DNA of 35,912 nt from Candidatus Eiseniibacteriota bacterium (GTDB lineage Bacteria > Eisenbacteria > RBG-16-71-46), in assembly GCA_016223045.1 (NCBI GenBank), contig JACRPT010000097.1, forward strand, positions 1 to 35,912, written 5' to 3'. The translations under genes were made by a program, and so were the position numbers. The notes beneath the pieces are model-generated. The model was not told the origin of the DNA. It searched no databases and saw only the letters and a list, made by a program, of their open reading frames with translations. Below, in pieces: positions 12,905 through 25,078 of the stretch. Each line of letters starts with the position of its first letter. Within the stretch, counting starts at the first letter, position 1.

Positions 12905-13774
12905 CTACAGGTGCGCGTGCGCCTCGACCGCCGTGGCGGCCTCGGTCCGCGCCGCCGCCGGGGCGTCCGGTCCGCGCGCCGGACCGGACCGGTCCGCCCA
13001 CTCGCGGTCGAGCCACTCGAGGAACCAGACCACGTCGTCGCACGACGGCAGCACGTACTCGGCCCGCGACACGATGCGGCCGACCGCGACCGCGACACCG
13101 CCGCGGCGGCGGACCATCGCGTGCACCGACTCGTCCTCCGTGTCGTCGCCGAAGAACAGCAGCGTCGCGACCCCCGGCGCGCTCCCGAGCCAGGCCTCGA
13201 GCGCCGCGGCCTTGTCCCAGCCGGTCGCGGGCATCACCTCGAACACCGCCCGGCCGTGCACCAGTCTCGCCTGGCCGCGGAACGGGCGCACCCGGCGGCG
13301 CACGCCCGCGCCGAAGGCCGGCTGGAGGCCGGGCGTCACCACGCGATAGTGGAGCGCGCACGAGCCGGGCTTCCGCTCGACCCACGAACCGGGGAAGCGC
13401 TGGCACCAGCTCTCGAGCTGGCGCACCAGCTCCACCGGCACGGACTGGTCGGGGCCCACATGGACCTCGCGGCGCCCGGCCTCGTCCAGGGTCTCGAGCC
13501 CGGCCGAGCCCACGAAGAACGCCCGGCCGAGCCCGGTCTTCGCCCGCAGGTCGTCGAGCGCTCGTCCCGACAGCAGCGCCAGGCGGGCGCCCTCGCGGCG
13601 CGAGAGGCGCTCGATCACTTCGCGCGCGCGCGGCGACAGCTCGACCGCTTCCGGCTGGTCGAGGATCGGCGTGAGCGTCCCGTCGAAGTCGAGTCCCAGC
13701 ACCAGGGACTCGCTGCAGCGCAGGCGCTCGCAGAGTGAGCCGACGTGGAGCCAGAGGGGCTTGAGGCTTGCCAT
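12905..13774 (-). CDS. otsB: trehalose-6-phosphate phosphatase-like HAD protein
   Basis: LGLDFDGTLTPI, LLSGR, ERKPGSCALHYR, FEVMPATGWDKAAAL, FFGDDTEDE; start placed at ATG 13774. Confidence 0.8.
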   Translation of the reverse strand: MASLKPLWLHVGSLCERLRCSESLVLGLDFDGTLTPILDQPEAVELSPRAREVIERLSRREGARLALLSGRALDDLRAKTGLGRAFFVGSAGLETLDEAGRREVHVGPDQSVPVELVRQLESWCQRFPGSWVERKPGSCALHYRVVTPGLQPAFGAGVRRRVRPFRGQARLVHGRAVFEVMPATGWDKAAALEAWLGSAPGVATLLFFGDDTEDESVHAMVRRRGGVAVAVGRIVSRAEYVLPSCDDVVWFLEWLDREWADRSGPARGPDAPAAARTEAATAVEAHAHL

Positions 13775-14067
13775 GACGTGGCCCTCGCGGATGGGTGCCG
13801 CGCGGCCCGGGCCCGGTGGACTTCGCGGGCCGGCCGCCTCGCCCTCGGAGGACGGCGGCGCGACGCCACCCATCGCTTGGAGCGGAGACTACTCCCGGGC
13901 CCGCCGAAGTCAACGGCCCGGTGCCCCCCGGCATTCGCGGCCGGCGCGCGAGGCAAGGCCTTTCGCGGCGCGGCCGCGCAAGGCGCCTGCCGGGGAACGC
14001 CGCCGCCGCGGGGGAAGGAGGGTGCCACGGCACCCGCCCACCGCCGGCCCGCAGCCGGCCCTGCCGG

Positions 14068-14096
14068 TTGGCAGCCCGGAGTGCCTGTGCTAACTT
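14068..14096 (+). promoter_or_regulatory. putative sigma70 promoter TTGGCA-N17-TAACTT (TGC-extended -10)
   Basis: TTGGCA 14068-14073, TAACTT 14091-14096, 17-bp spacer, upstream of the radical SAM gene. Confidence 0.45.
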
Positions 14097-14234
14097 GGCC
14101 GCCGTCCGGTCGCGGGCCGCGTGCCGCCGGTCCGGACCTTCCGACCGACCACCAACGATCCCGCCCCGGCGCGCGCCGCCACGAGCTCACCCGGCCACGG
14201 TCGGTGCCCGCCTCCCGGAGGCAGCCCTTCACCC

Positions 14235-16934
<2,700 letters not shown>

Positions 16935-16968
16935 CAGCGAGGCCTTGATACGGCCTCACGGGATCCCC

Positions 16969-18522
16969 GTGAAACAGCAGATCATCATCAACGCCGATTC
17001 GTACGAGACCCGCATCGCCATCCTCGAGGACGGCGAGCTCGCCGAGCTCCTGGTCGAGCGGGCCGACCAGCGCCGCCACGTCGGCGACATCTACAAGGGC
17101 CGCGTCAACGCGGTGCTGCCCGGGATGCAGTCCGCGTTCGTGGACCTCGGGCTGCCCAAGACCGGGTTCCTGCACGCCTCCGACCTGGCCGAGAGCCTCT
17201 CCGAGATCGAGGACCTCTCCGACGTCGAGGAGAACGGCGAGCGCGGCGGACGTCGCCGGCGCGCGCCGGTCCCCAAGATCGAGGACCACCTCAAGAAGGG
17301 GCAGGAGATCCTGGTGCAGATCACCAAGGAGGCGATCGGCACCAAGGGCCCGCGCGTCACCCAGCAGGTGAGCCTGCCCGGGCGTTTCTGCGTGCTGATG
17401 CCGGGGGTGGACCACGTCGGCGTCTCCCGCCGCATCGAGGACCGCGCCGAACGCCAGCGCATCAAGGCCATCATCCACGACCTGAAGCCCAAGGGCGTGG
17501 GCCTGATCGCCCGCACCGCGGGCGAGGGCAAGGGCGATCCCGAGTTCGCCGCCGACGTCAAACACCTGGTCAAGCTGTGGCAGAAGGTGGACCGGAAGGC
17601 CGCCTCGGTGCGCGCGCCGGCGCTCGTGCATCGCGAGCTCGAGATGACCGCGGGCCTCATCCGCGACCTCTTCACGGACGACGTGGAGGAGGTCATCATC
17701 GACGACAAGGATTCCTTCGCCGAGACCCAGACCTATCTCAAGTCGGTGTCGCCCGAGCTGCGCGAGCGCGTCAAGCTCTACAAGGGCCGCGAGCCGATCT
17801 TCGACGAGTTCGGCATCGAAACGCAGATCGAGAAGACCTTCGAACGCAAGGTGTGGCTCAAGAAGGGCGGCTACATCTGCATCGACCACGCCGAAGCGCT
17901 GGTGGCCGTCGACGTCAACACCGGCCGCTTCACCGGCAAGAAGAACCAGGAAGAGACCATCTTCCGCACCAACATGGAGGCGGCGCACGAGATCCCGCGC
18001 CAGCTGCGGCTGCGCGACATCGGCGGCATCATCGTCATCGATTTCATCGACATGGAGGTGGAAGGGAACAAGCGCGCCGTGCTCGACGAGTTGCGCAAGG
18101 AGCTGCGCAACGACCGCGCCCGCACCAAGGCGTTCGCGGTCTCCGACCTGGGCCTGGTCGAGATGACGCGCCAGCGCGAGCGCTCCAGCCTGCTCCACTA
18201 CTACACCGAAGACTGTCCGCACTGCGCCGGGCTCGGCAAGGTGCCGAGCCCCGAGACCATGCTGGTGAAGCTGGAGCGCGCGATGCGCCGCGTGTCGGCG
18301 ATGGGCGGGGAGAAGCGCATCACGGTGAAGGTGGCGCCCGAGATCGCGCTGTTCTTCGTCGAGCAGGAGGCGCGCCGGTTCGCCGAGCTGGAGAAGCGCT
18401 TCCGGATCCAGGTGGACCTCAAGGACGACCCGCAGCTCAAGCGTGGCGAGATGAAGGTGTTCTCGGGGAGCCGCAAGACCGACATCACCAGGCAGGTGGT
18501 CGGCACGGTGCCCGGGACGTAG
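16969..18522 (+). CDS. rng: ribonuclease G/E family
   Basis: IYKGRVNAVLPGMQSAFVDLGLPKTGFLH, ALVAVDVNTGRFTG, GGIIVIDFIDM, LGLVEMTRQR; GTG 16969 preferred over TTG 16945. Confidence 0.93.
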   Translation: MKQQIIINADSYETRIAILEDGELAELLVERADQRRHVGDIYKGRVNAVLPGMQSAFVDLGLPKTGFLHASDLAESLSEIEDLSDVEENGERGGRRRRAPVPKIEDHLKKGQEILVQITKEAIGTKGPRVTQQVSLPGRFCVLMPGVDHVGVSRRIEDRAERQRIKAIIHDLKPKGVGLIARTAGEGKGDPEFAADVKHLVKLWQKVDRKAASVRAPALVHRELEMTAGLIRDLFTDDVEEVIIDDKDSFAETQTYLKSVSPELRERVKLYKGREPIFDEFGIETQIEKTFERKVWLKKGGYICIDHAEALVAVDVNTGRFTGKKNQEETIFRTNMEAAHEIPRQLRLRDIGGIIVIDFIDMEVEGNKRAVLDELRKELRNDRARTKAFAVSDLGLVEMTRQRERSSLLHYYTEDCPHCAGLGKVPSPETMLVKLERAMRRVSAMGGEKRITVKVAPEIALFFVEQEARRFAELEKRFRIQVDLKDDPQLKRGEMKVFSGSRKTDITRQVVGTVPGT

Positions 18523-18532
18523 GCGGGGCCGC

Positions 18533-18566
18533 GGCGCGAGCGGGTGACGGCCGGAAGGCTCGCGCC
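18533..18566. terminator. candidate bidirectional terminator between convergent genes
   Basis: GGCGCGAGC-N16-GCTCGCGCC, 9-bp perfect inverted repeat. Confidence 0.4.
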
Positions 18567-18580
18567 CCCCGGCCGCGGGT

Positions 18581-19189
18581 TCATTCCACCACCTTCCGGA
18601 AGCTGAGCGGGCGCTGCAGCCGTTCGAACCCCGCGCGCGACGGCTCGTCCATCTGCGCGATCACGCGCTCGAGGGAGCGCATCGTGTTGAGGTCCTGCAG
18701 CACGCCGCGGTCGGACGGCGGGCCCGCCACCACCAGCACCAGCCGCAGCCGCGCGCCGACGTAGTTCCACGCCTCGGCGGCCTCGCGCGAGGGCGGGTAA
18801 CCGGGCAGCACGACGATGACGTCGGCCTGCTCGGGCAGTTGGCTCAGCACCGCGAGCGCCTCGTAGTCCCGCGGCCAGGCGGGGAGCGCCAGCACCACGT
18901 GAGCGAGCCCCATCGCGTAGGCCTGGCGGGACATCTGCGAGAGGTCGTTGATCTCCGCGGCGGTGGGGAGGCGCGCGAACTGCACGGTGGTGCCGGGCGC
19001 CAGGTCGGTGCGGTCGATGACCAGCGGCGTGCCGGCCCCGCCGCCACGCCCGTAGTTGTCGCGGAACGGGCTGCCGAGGGGCGAGCGCGGCTCGGCCGGC
19101 GGGCTCTGCGCGGTAGTGACCGGGCCGCCCGCCATGCAGCCGGCGAGCATGCCGGCGGCCAGCAGCGCAGCCGGCTTCAGGATCCTCAT
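18581..19189 (-). CDS. hypothetical lipoprotein
   Basis: Signal peptide MRILKPAALLAAGMLAGC with lipobox; no recognised domain. Confidence 0.7.
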   Translation of the reverse strand: MRILKPAALLAAGMLAGCMAGGPVTTAQSPPAEPRSPLGSPFRDNYGRGGGAGTPLVIDRTDLAPGTTVQFARLPTAAEINDLSQMSRQAYAMGLAHVVLALPAWPRDYEALAVLSQLPEQADVIVVLPGYPPSREAAEAWNYVGARLRLVLVVAGPPSDRGVLQDLNTMRSLERVIAQMDEPSRAGFERLQRPLSFRKVVE

Positions 19190-19274
19190 GGAACCTCCAC
19201 GATCCGGCGGGCGATGTCAGGCGCCAGCGCCGTCAGGGTCGGGTGCGGGGCGCGCCGCACGGAGCTGGACGGGA

Positions 19275-20348
19275 TCAGGCGTCGTCCGCCTCTGGGTCGT
19301 GCGCACCCGGGTCGGCGCGCAGGACGCCGTGCCGGCTCATCAGCCGCTTGAAATTGGGTCGCGTCATGCCCGCGAGGCGGGCGGCAGCGCTCACGGTGCG
19401 GACAGTCCGCAGGCAGAGCAGCACCGCCTCGCGCTGTCCTTCCTCTTTGGCGGCATGCAGAATGGCGTCCCGGGGAAGTGCGTCCCGGGGCAGGTCTGAT
19501 GCGACGATCTCCGCCCGGTCTCTGGCGCGTTGCGCCGCCCGCCACAGCACACCCTGCAGCTCACGCACGTTGCCCTGCCAGTCGCGCTCCATCAAGTTTC
19601 GCAAGGCGTCGGGCCCGAGCCGCTTCGCGGGTCGCGGAGGTGTGAGCCCGTCGGGCGCGAAGGCGCGCGCGCACAACCCCGGGATGTCCTCGACGCGCTC
19701 GCGGAGTGGAGGCACGGCGATCACACGCACGGGCTCCTGCGGATTCACACGGCGCCACTCGAGCCCTGCGCGGCCCGCCCACACCCGGCGCCACTCGCAC
19801 AGCGTGCGCCTGGCGAGGTGCCTGCCGCTGCCACTTTCGCCGTGCACGTAGGTCGTGGCGCAGGACTCGGCCGCGGGGCGCAGCTCGTCGAGGAAGCGCT
19901 GGGTGCGCGTAGAAGCAGCGCACCAGGCGGAGGCGTCGGCTGAGCCTGGTTCTGGCCAGGCCGGCAGTTCGGGCGCGCGGGCGTTCACGAGCGTGCACAG
20001 CGTGCAGCGCAGCTCGTCGAGGAACCCGGCTGGCCGGGCGTCGAGCGCGGCTTGCGCGTGCGCAGTGCGGGCCGCTTCCTGCGCCAGACCGCCGCTGAAG
20101 TAGGAGGTGTACAGCACGCGTGCCGCTCGTTCGGCCAGCATGACCGCGCCGCGGAGCACGGTGAAGCCCGTTCCGTCGCTCGCGAGATCGAAGTCCACGG
20201 CGACTGCGGCCCAGCCCCCGACCGAGAGCGCGCGCAACGCCTGATCCGCGCTGCACGCCACCTCGCAGGCGAAGTCCCGCTGCAGCGCATACACGATGGT
20301 GGCAGCGCGGTCGCTGTCGTCGTCCACAACCAGGACTCGGGGCCTCAC
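19275..20348 (-). CDS. atypical response regulator: REC + internally deleted sigma54-type AAA+ remnant + Fis-like HTH
   Basis: VRPRVLVVDDDSDR...AVDFDL REC; GESGSGRHLARR (Walker A Lys->Arg); no GAFTGA or Walker B; PPLRERVEDIPG, WQGNVRELQGVLWR; HTH AAARLAGMTRPNFKRLMSRHG. GTG at 20348 overlaps the upstream stop (GTGA). Confidence 0.8.
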   Translation of the reverse strand: MRPRVLVVDDDSDRAATIVYALQRDFACEVACSADQALRALSVGGWAAVAVDFDLASDGTGFTVLRGAVMLAERAARVLYTSYFSGGLAQEAARTAHAQAALDARPAGFLDELRCTLCTLVNARAPELPAWPEPGSADASAWCAASTRTQRFLDELRPAAESCATTYVHGESGSGRHLARRTLCEWRRVWAGRAGLEWRRVNPQEPVRVIAVPPLRERVEDIPGLCARAFAPDGLTPPRPAKRLGPDALRNLMERDWQGNVRELQGVLWRAAQRARDRAEIVASDLPRDALPRDAILHAAKEEGQREAVLLCLRTVRTVSAAARLAGMTRPNFKRLMSRHGVLRADPGAHDPEADDA

Positions 20349-22663
20349 CGCGTCGCCTCCTTCGGTACAGGTCGCGTCTCGGCGTTTTCCTCGTCGAACG
20401 GGAAGAGCACGCGCAGCATGAGCTTCATCATCGTGCCCGTACCCTCGGGTGAATCCTCGATGGATAACTCCCCGCGCCACCGGCGCGCCGTTTCGCGGGC
20501 GTGGGGGAGGCCGAATCCACCGCCGGGCCGCGTGGAGCAGTCGGGCCGGAATACGGCCTCACGCCGATCGTGCGGAATGCCAGGGCCGTTGTCGGCGACG
20601 AGCAGCACCACCCAGCGGTGGTCGAGCGGGTCACGAAGCACGCTGACCTGCAGGGTCGCCCCCGGCACGCCGTGCAGCGCCTCCGCCGCGTTCTCTACGA
20701 GCTGGCCCGCCAGCTCGCGCAATTCGGCGGGGTCGAAGAGCACGTGGGCGCCACCGCCCGGATCGCCGGAGAAGTGGGCGGTCACCCCGCGCTCCACAAG
20801 CAGGCGCTGCTTGGCGAGCATCGCATCGTGTGCCGCGATGTCGGCGCGGCAGCGCAGATGGCTGGCGACATCACGCCAGACGGCTGCGCACGCGTCAGAG
20901 AGCCCCTGCATCGCCGCCGACAGTTCGCGGGCGCGGTGCCCGTCCGGCGGCTCCGGGTGGCTCAGCCCCTCCTGCAGGGCGCGGGTCAGGTCTTCGATCT
21001 CCCGCACGCGGGCGGGCTCGACCGCGAGCTCTGCGGCACGCGCGGTGAACCGACACAACGCGCCCGCGCCGATCCGCACGAACTCGTCGCGCGCCCGCTC
21101 GAAGACATCGAGGGGGACCGTCTGCCCGTCCACGGTGCGCTGCGCCCACAGCCGCAGCGCACCGAAGGGCCGCACTTCCTCGAGCACTTCATGCCGGACT
21201 TGGAGGTAGTCCACGAGGAAATCGCGCGATTCCGCCGGCGTGGGCAGGCGACGGCGGCGGCGCTCGCGGCGCACGACACCGGCAGCAGTACCTGCTGCGA
21301 GCGCCGCGCCCAACACCCACGCAAGGCGGCGAGGGTCGCGTAGCGGCGACACGGGGATCAGGTCCATCGCCAGCGCACGCTGCCCGACGGCGCACACGCG
21401 CCACCGTTGCAAACCGGCCCGCGCAGGGAGGAGACGCGTCGGAGGCCCGGCTGCATTCTCGTGCCTCCGACGTCCCATGACCCTGAGGTTGCTGTCCAGC
21501 ACCAGGACATCCCGCGCCGTTGAGGCGAGCACCTCGTTGGCGCCGTCGCCGTCCACGTCCACGCAGGCCCATGCCTCGACCGCCGAGGGTTCGCCATGCG
21601 TGGCCAGCGGCTTCAAGTCACGGTTGAAGAGGCGCAGCACGCCGTCCGCCCCGCCCACGACGAAGCGCCCGGCCGCACCGTCGAGGACGCGCGGCTGGCC
21701 GAGGCCGCGGGGAAAGGACAGGCTGCGAATCTCGGCGCCGCTCGCGCCGTCGAGCACCGCGAGCCCGCAGCGCTCCGGGTTCGCGCCGCGGTGGCTGCTC
21801 GCCGCGACCACCACCCTTGCCGGGTGCCCCGGCTCACCCGGCAGCGCCGCGCCCTTCGCCTCGGTGAACCCACCCGCCAGCTCCCGCAACCAGAGCCTGC
21901 GGCCTTCCCCCGAGAGCGCGAGCACGTACGCGTGCGCGTCGTCAGTGCCATTCTCGCTCACTCCATTCGCGGGTGAAGACGTGGTGACGAGCAGCCCCGG
22001 GCGGCCGTCGCCGCGCAAGTCCGCCACGACCACGCCGTGGGGCCAGCCTCCCATCGCGTAGAACCACTCGCGCCCGCCGCTCGCCGGGTCGTAGCACGCG
22101 ATTCCGCGCGGTCCCTTCCAGACCCCACATACGAGACAGACCACGGCCGGCCCACGCCCGGGCCGGGGCAGCATCGCCACCGGGCGCAGCCAGCCCACCC
22201 AGGGTCTTCCGCGCGCGGGTGCGCCGGCGACGGGGCCGAGAGTGTCGCTCTTCATCCCGTCGCGGCTCATCAAGATCGCTCGCGTGGTGCCGTCACCATC
22301 GCGCGTCGTGACGCACACCTCGTCGAAGCCGTCGCCGTTCACGTCGAGCGCGGCTTCGACCATCGCTGGCCCTGTGAGGTTCTGCTGCCAGACCGCGCGG
22401 CATTCACCCTCCAAGAGGCGCGCGAGAACCACCTGCGAGCTGTCGCCGATGGCGAAATCGTCCACGCTGTTGCCGAGGGCATTGACGGGTGCCACGGAGA
22501 CGGGACGCGGCGCCAGCCCGACCGCTCGGAAGGCGACCCGTGGAGAGAGGCGGGAGAGCAGGCCCAGACCCGCGGCGCCCATGAGGGCGGCCGCCGCAGC
22601 GGAATACAAGAGGCTCCGGGGGCTCAGGAGGCGACCCAGGGGGTGCGGGGGCACGTGCGGCAC
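20345..22663 (-). CDS. membrane-anchored histidine-kinase-like protein with an extracytoplasmic VCBS/FG-GAP-like sensor region
   Basis: DVNGDGFDEVCV, DLRGDGRPGLLV, DVDGDGANEVLA repeats, TM near ALAAGTAAGVVRRERRRRR, HATPase N-box LVENAAEALHG, G1 DNGPGIP, G2 GGGFGLPHA; no HExxNP-like H-box seen. Confidence 0.75.
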   Translation of the reverse strand: MPHVPPHPLGRLLSPRSLLYSAAAAALMGAAGLGLLSRLSPRVAFRAVGLAPRPVSVAPVNALGNSVDDFAIGDSSQVVLARLLEGECRAVWQQNLTGPAMVEAALDVNGDGFDEVCVTTRDGDGTTRAILMSRDGMKSDTLGPVAGAPARGRPWVGWLRPVAMLPRPGRGPAVVCLVCGVWKGPRGIACYDPASGGREWFYAMGGWPHGVVVADLRGDGRPGLLVTTSSPANGVSENGTDDAHAYVLALSGEGRRLWLRELAGGFTEAKGAALPGEPGHPARVVVAASSHRGANPERCGLAVLDGASGAEIRSLSFPRGLGQPRVLDGAAGRFVVGGADGVLRLFNRDLKPLATHGEPSAVEAWACVDVDGDGANEVLASTARDVLVLDSNLRVMGRRRHENAAGPPTRLLPARAGLQRWRVCAVGQRALAMDLIPVSPLRDPRRLAWVLGAALAAGTAAGVVRRERRRRRLPTPAESRDFLVDYLQVRHEVLEEVRPFGALRLWAQRTVDGQTVPLDVFERARDEFVRIGAGALCRFTARAAELAVEPARVREIEDLTRALQEGLSHPEPPDGHRARELSAAMQGLSDACAAVWRDVASHLRCRADIAAHDAMLAKQRLLVERGVTAHFSGDPGGGAHVLFDPAELRELAGQLVENAAEALHGVPGATLQVSVLRDPLDHRWVVLLVADNGPGIPHDRREAVFRPDCSTRPGGGFGLPHARETARRWRGELSIEDSPEGTGTMMKLMLRVLFPFDEENAETRPVPKEATR

Positions 22664-22924
22664 CCGGGCATGCTACCGCAGGCGGTCCGGCGGGAGAATC
22701 GGGCTCCCTGACCCGACGGAGGAATCCGTTTCAGCGCAACGCGATGCCAGCCGCGTCGATGATCAATCTTTTCGATGTGAAGGCTTGTCGTCCGGCGGGC
22801 TGCCGCCCCCTGCGGCTCCAAGATGAGTCCTCCCTCTGCGTCGCGTCGGAGCGGTATCGATGGGAAGCATGAAGCGCGCAACCTCGAGGTGGCGGGCAAC
22901 ACGCTGGCCATCTGGAAACCCGGG

Positions 22925-23310
22925 TGGAGCTGATTCAGGCCCTGATTCCGTAGGGGCTGAAGGCAGTCGAGGGGAAGTTCCAGCAGGCGGTCATAGAACT
23001 GGTGGGGCCACGCTACCGGCGGGTCCTGGGGCTCGGCGTTATTGCCGATGGGGTCCGCAGGGCGGCTCCGTGTATCTGGCGGATCAGAAGGTGCCGGTGC
23101 GGGTGGCGCGGATGCGCGGCCAGCATGTGGGGCGCAAGGTGCGGCTGGCGCTGTACGTGCGGCTGCAGGCGCTGCGCAACGGAGACGCGCAGCTGATGGG
23201 TCGGGTCCCGCGTGGGCTGGGATGCAGCAACTACTACGACTGCCCTCGACGGTGTCGCGGCGTTTCATCCGGGCCAGCAGCGCGACGCTGCGGCGTATCC
23301 GCCCGGTGAC
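22925..23310 (+). pseudogene. degenerate transposase remnant (probably IS256/mutator-like)
   Basis: VELIQALIP*GLKAVEGKFQQAVIELVGPRYRR (frame 1, TAG at 22951), WGPQGGSVYLADQKVPVRVARMRG...GLGCSNYYDC (frame 0), STVSRRFIRASSATLR (frame 2): one transposase broken over three frames. Confidence 0.75.
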
Positions 23311-23469
23311 CTCGGGTGGGGTCGGCCACACGGGTACCGGCAGGACGTTGGAGGGGATCAGCCGACGGGCGGGGGCTGTTGTGCGTGCTGCACGGCACGA
23401 ACGGATTCCACATTGCTCAGCAGGTCGCGTGAAACTGCGCACGATCGAACTCAGACGGGAGGTGTGACG

Positions 23470-24459
23470 ATGACCACACAGCGGAAGAGGCAGCGTTGGG
23501 GGCCGTGCACCGCCGCCCTCATTCTCCTGGCGTGTGCGGTCGCGCGGCCGGCTGCGCAAGCACGCGCGTCCATTCTCTTCACTGAGACCTTCGAGGGAGC
23601 GTTCCCGGGCACGGTCTGGTGCATCGGCGACCTCAACGCCGGGAACGGATCGGATTATTGGGGGAGCGTCCCGTGTCCCTGTGTCGGATCGTATGCTGCT
23701 TGGTCCGCCCAGAACGGTGGGCAGTCGGGGTGCTCTACCTACGACGACAACATGGATGCCTACATGTACACGTGCAACGGTATTGACGTATCCGGATACT
23801 ACGACATCACAGTTGCGTTTGACAGGAAGTTCAACACGGAACCGATCTATGATTATCTGTCACTTCAATACTCCAGCAACGGTGTGACATGGAGTGAGTC
23901 GTCGTTCAGTCAGGTGTCAGGAACGAGTAGCGGTTGGCCCGACAATTGCGGCAGCGTTACCGTCGCCATTCCAGGTATGTACAGCCGGCTGTATCTCCGA
24001 TTCCTCTTCCACTCGGACGGGTCTGTACACCCTTCACAGGGTGGCGCCTACGTCGACCATATTGTCGTGCGCGGCAGTTACGGGCCCCGCATTGACTGCA
24101 GTCCGACACAGACCTTCAACGCCGGAACGCCGAGGAACTGCCCTGCAGGGCGCGACACGTTCGTGGACTATACGGTCGTGAACTTTGAGCCGTCCTCCAT
24201 GGGTATTACGTATCAGCTGAACAGTACCAGCCCGTGGGGCGGATTCCCGAAGACAGGCACGGCGACGATCCCGGTGGGGGCGAGCATCCTGCGGGTTCCG
24301 TTCCGAGTACCGTGTCTCGGGAATCCGGCGGAGCCGCCGAATCCGCTGAGTCTCTTCGTCGGGGTGCAGGGTGTTGCTGCGTGGTCGGATTCGTGCCGGG
24401 AATGGACCGTCCCGGTCGTGCGGCAGACATGGGGAGGTCTCAAGGCCCGCTACCGATGA
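23470..24459 (+). CDS. secreted hypothetical protein with beta-sandwich-like N-terminal region
   Basis: Signal peptide (ALILLACAVARPAAQARA), ILFTETFEGAFPG..., Cys-rich; GGGAGG ahead of ATG 23470; lower GC than surroundings by eye. Confidence 0.7.
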   Translation: MTTQRKRQRWGPCTAALILLACAVARPAAQARASILFTETFEGAFPGTVWCIGDLNAGNGSDYWGSVPCPCVGSYAAWSAQNGGQSGCSTYDDNMDAYMYTCNGIDVSGYYDITVAFDRKFNTEPIYDYLSLQYSSNGVTWSESSFSQVSGTSSGWPDNCGSVTVAIPGMYSRLYLRFLFHSDGSVHPSQGGAYVDHIVVRGSYGPRIDCSPTQTFNAGTPRNCPAGRDTFVDYTVVNFEPSSMGITYQLNSTSPWGGFPKTGTATIPVGASILRVPFRVPCLGNPAEPPNPLSLFVGVQGVAAWSDSCREWTVPVVRQTWGGLKARYR

Positions 24460-24463
24460 ATGG

Positions 24464-24943
24464 GTACAGGGTGGGTGCGGCGCGGGCGGGACGCATTTCG
24501 GCAGCTGGCTGGCCAACGTCGGACGCGCGAGCGAAAAACCGGGCACGCATCTGCTGGTGGGCGCCAATGTCCCGAGCGGAGACCAGACGGTCAAGGCGTA
24601 CCTGTACTGGTTCCCTGCCGGCGGGTACGTGGTGGCCGTGGATGAGGGCGGGCCGGGCGCGAGTGTCGGACTGCTCCTGCGGGTCTCGAACCGGCCCAAT
24701 CCCTTCCGCTCGACCACGACCATCGAGGCCGACGTCGCCCGACCGGGGCCACTAACGGCGGATGTCTTCGACATCAGCGGCCGTCGCGTGCGCCACCTGG
24801 AGACCATGGGGACTCCCGGCAGGGTGCGGCTGGAGTGGGATGGCCGCGCCACCGACGGCAGTCGGGCTCCGGTGGGGACCTACTTCGCGGTCGTGCGCAG
24901 CGACGGTCAGGTGGCCACGCGCAAGGTCATCCAGATCCACTGA
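24464..24943 (+). pseudogene. orphan C-terminal fragment of a secreted protein with FlgD Ig-like/T9SS-like domain
   Basis: LLLRVSNRPNPFRSTTTIEADVARPGPLTADVFDISGRRVRHLETMGTPGRVRLEWDGRATDGSRAPVGTYFAVVRSDGQVATRKVIQIH; no plausible start or signal peptide; only in-frame start overlaps the upstream gene. Confidence 0.55.
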
Positions 24944-24969
24944 CTCCCTGCGCGCACAACTCTCGAGAC

Positions 24970-25001
24970 GCCCCGACCCCCCAGCCGAAGGGGGGCGGGG
25001 C
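24970..25001. terminator. GC-rich hairpin downstream of the FlgD-like fragment
   Basis: GCCCCgaCCCCCC-agccgaa-GGGGGGcGGGGC stem with small bulge. Confidence 0.45.
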
Positions 25002-25078
25002 TCATGGTCGTGGGCACGTGTTGCCGGTTCCCCACGCCGACTACCGCCTGGAGGTTCCTGATTGCGCGCCCGGTCGCC

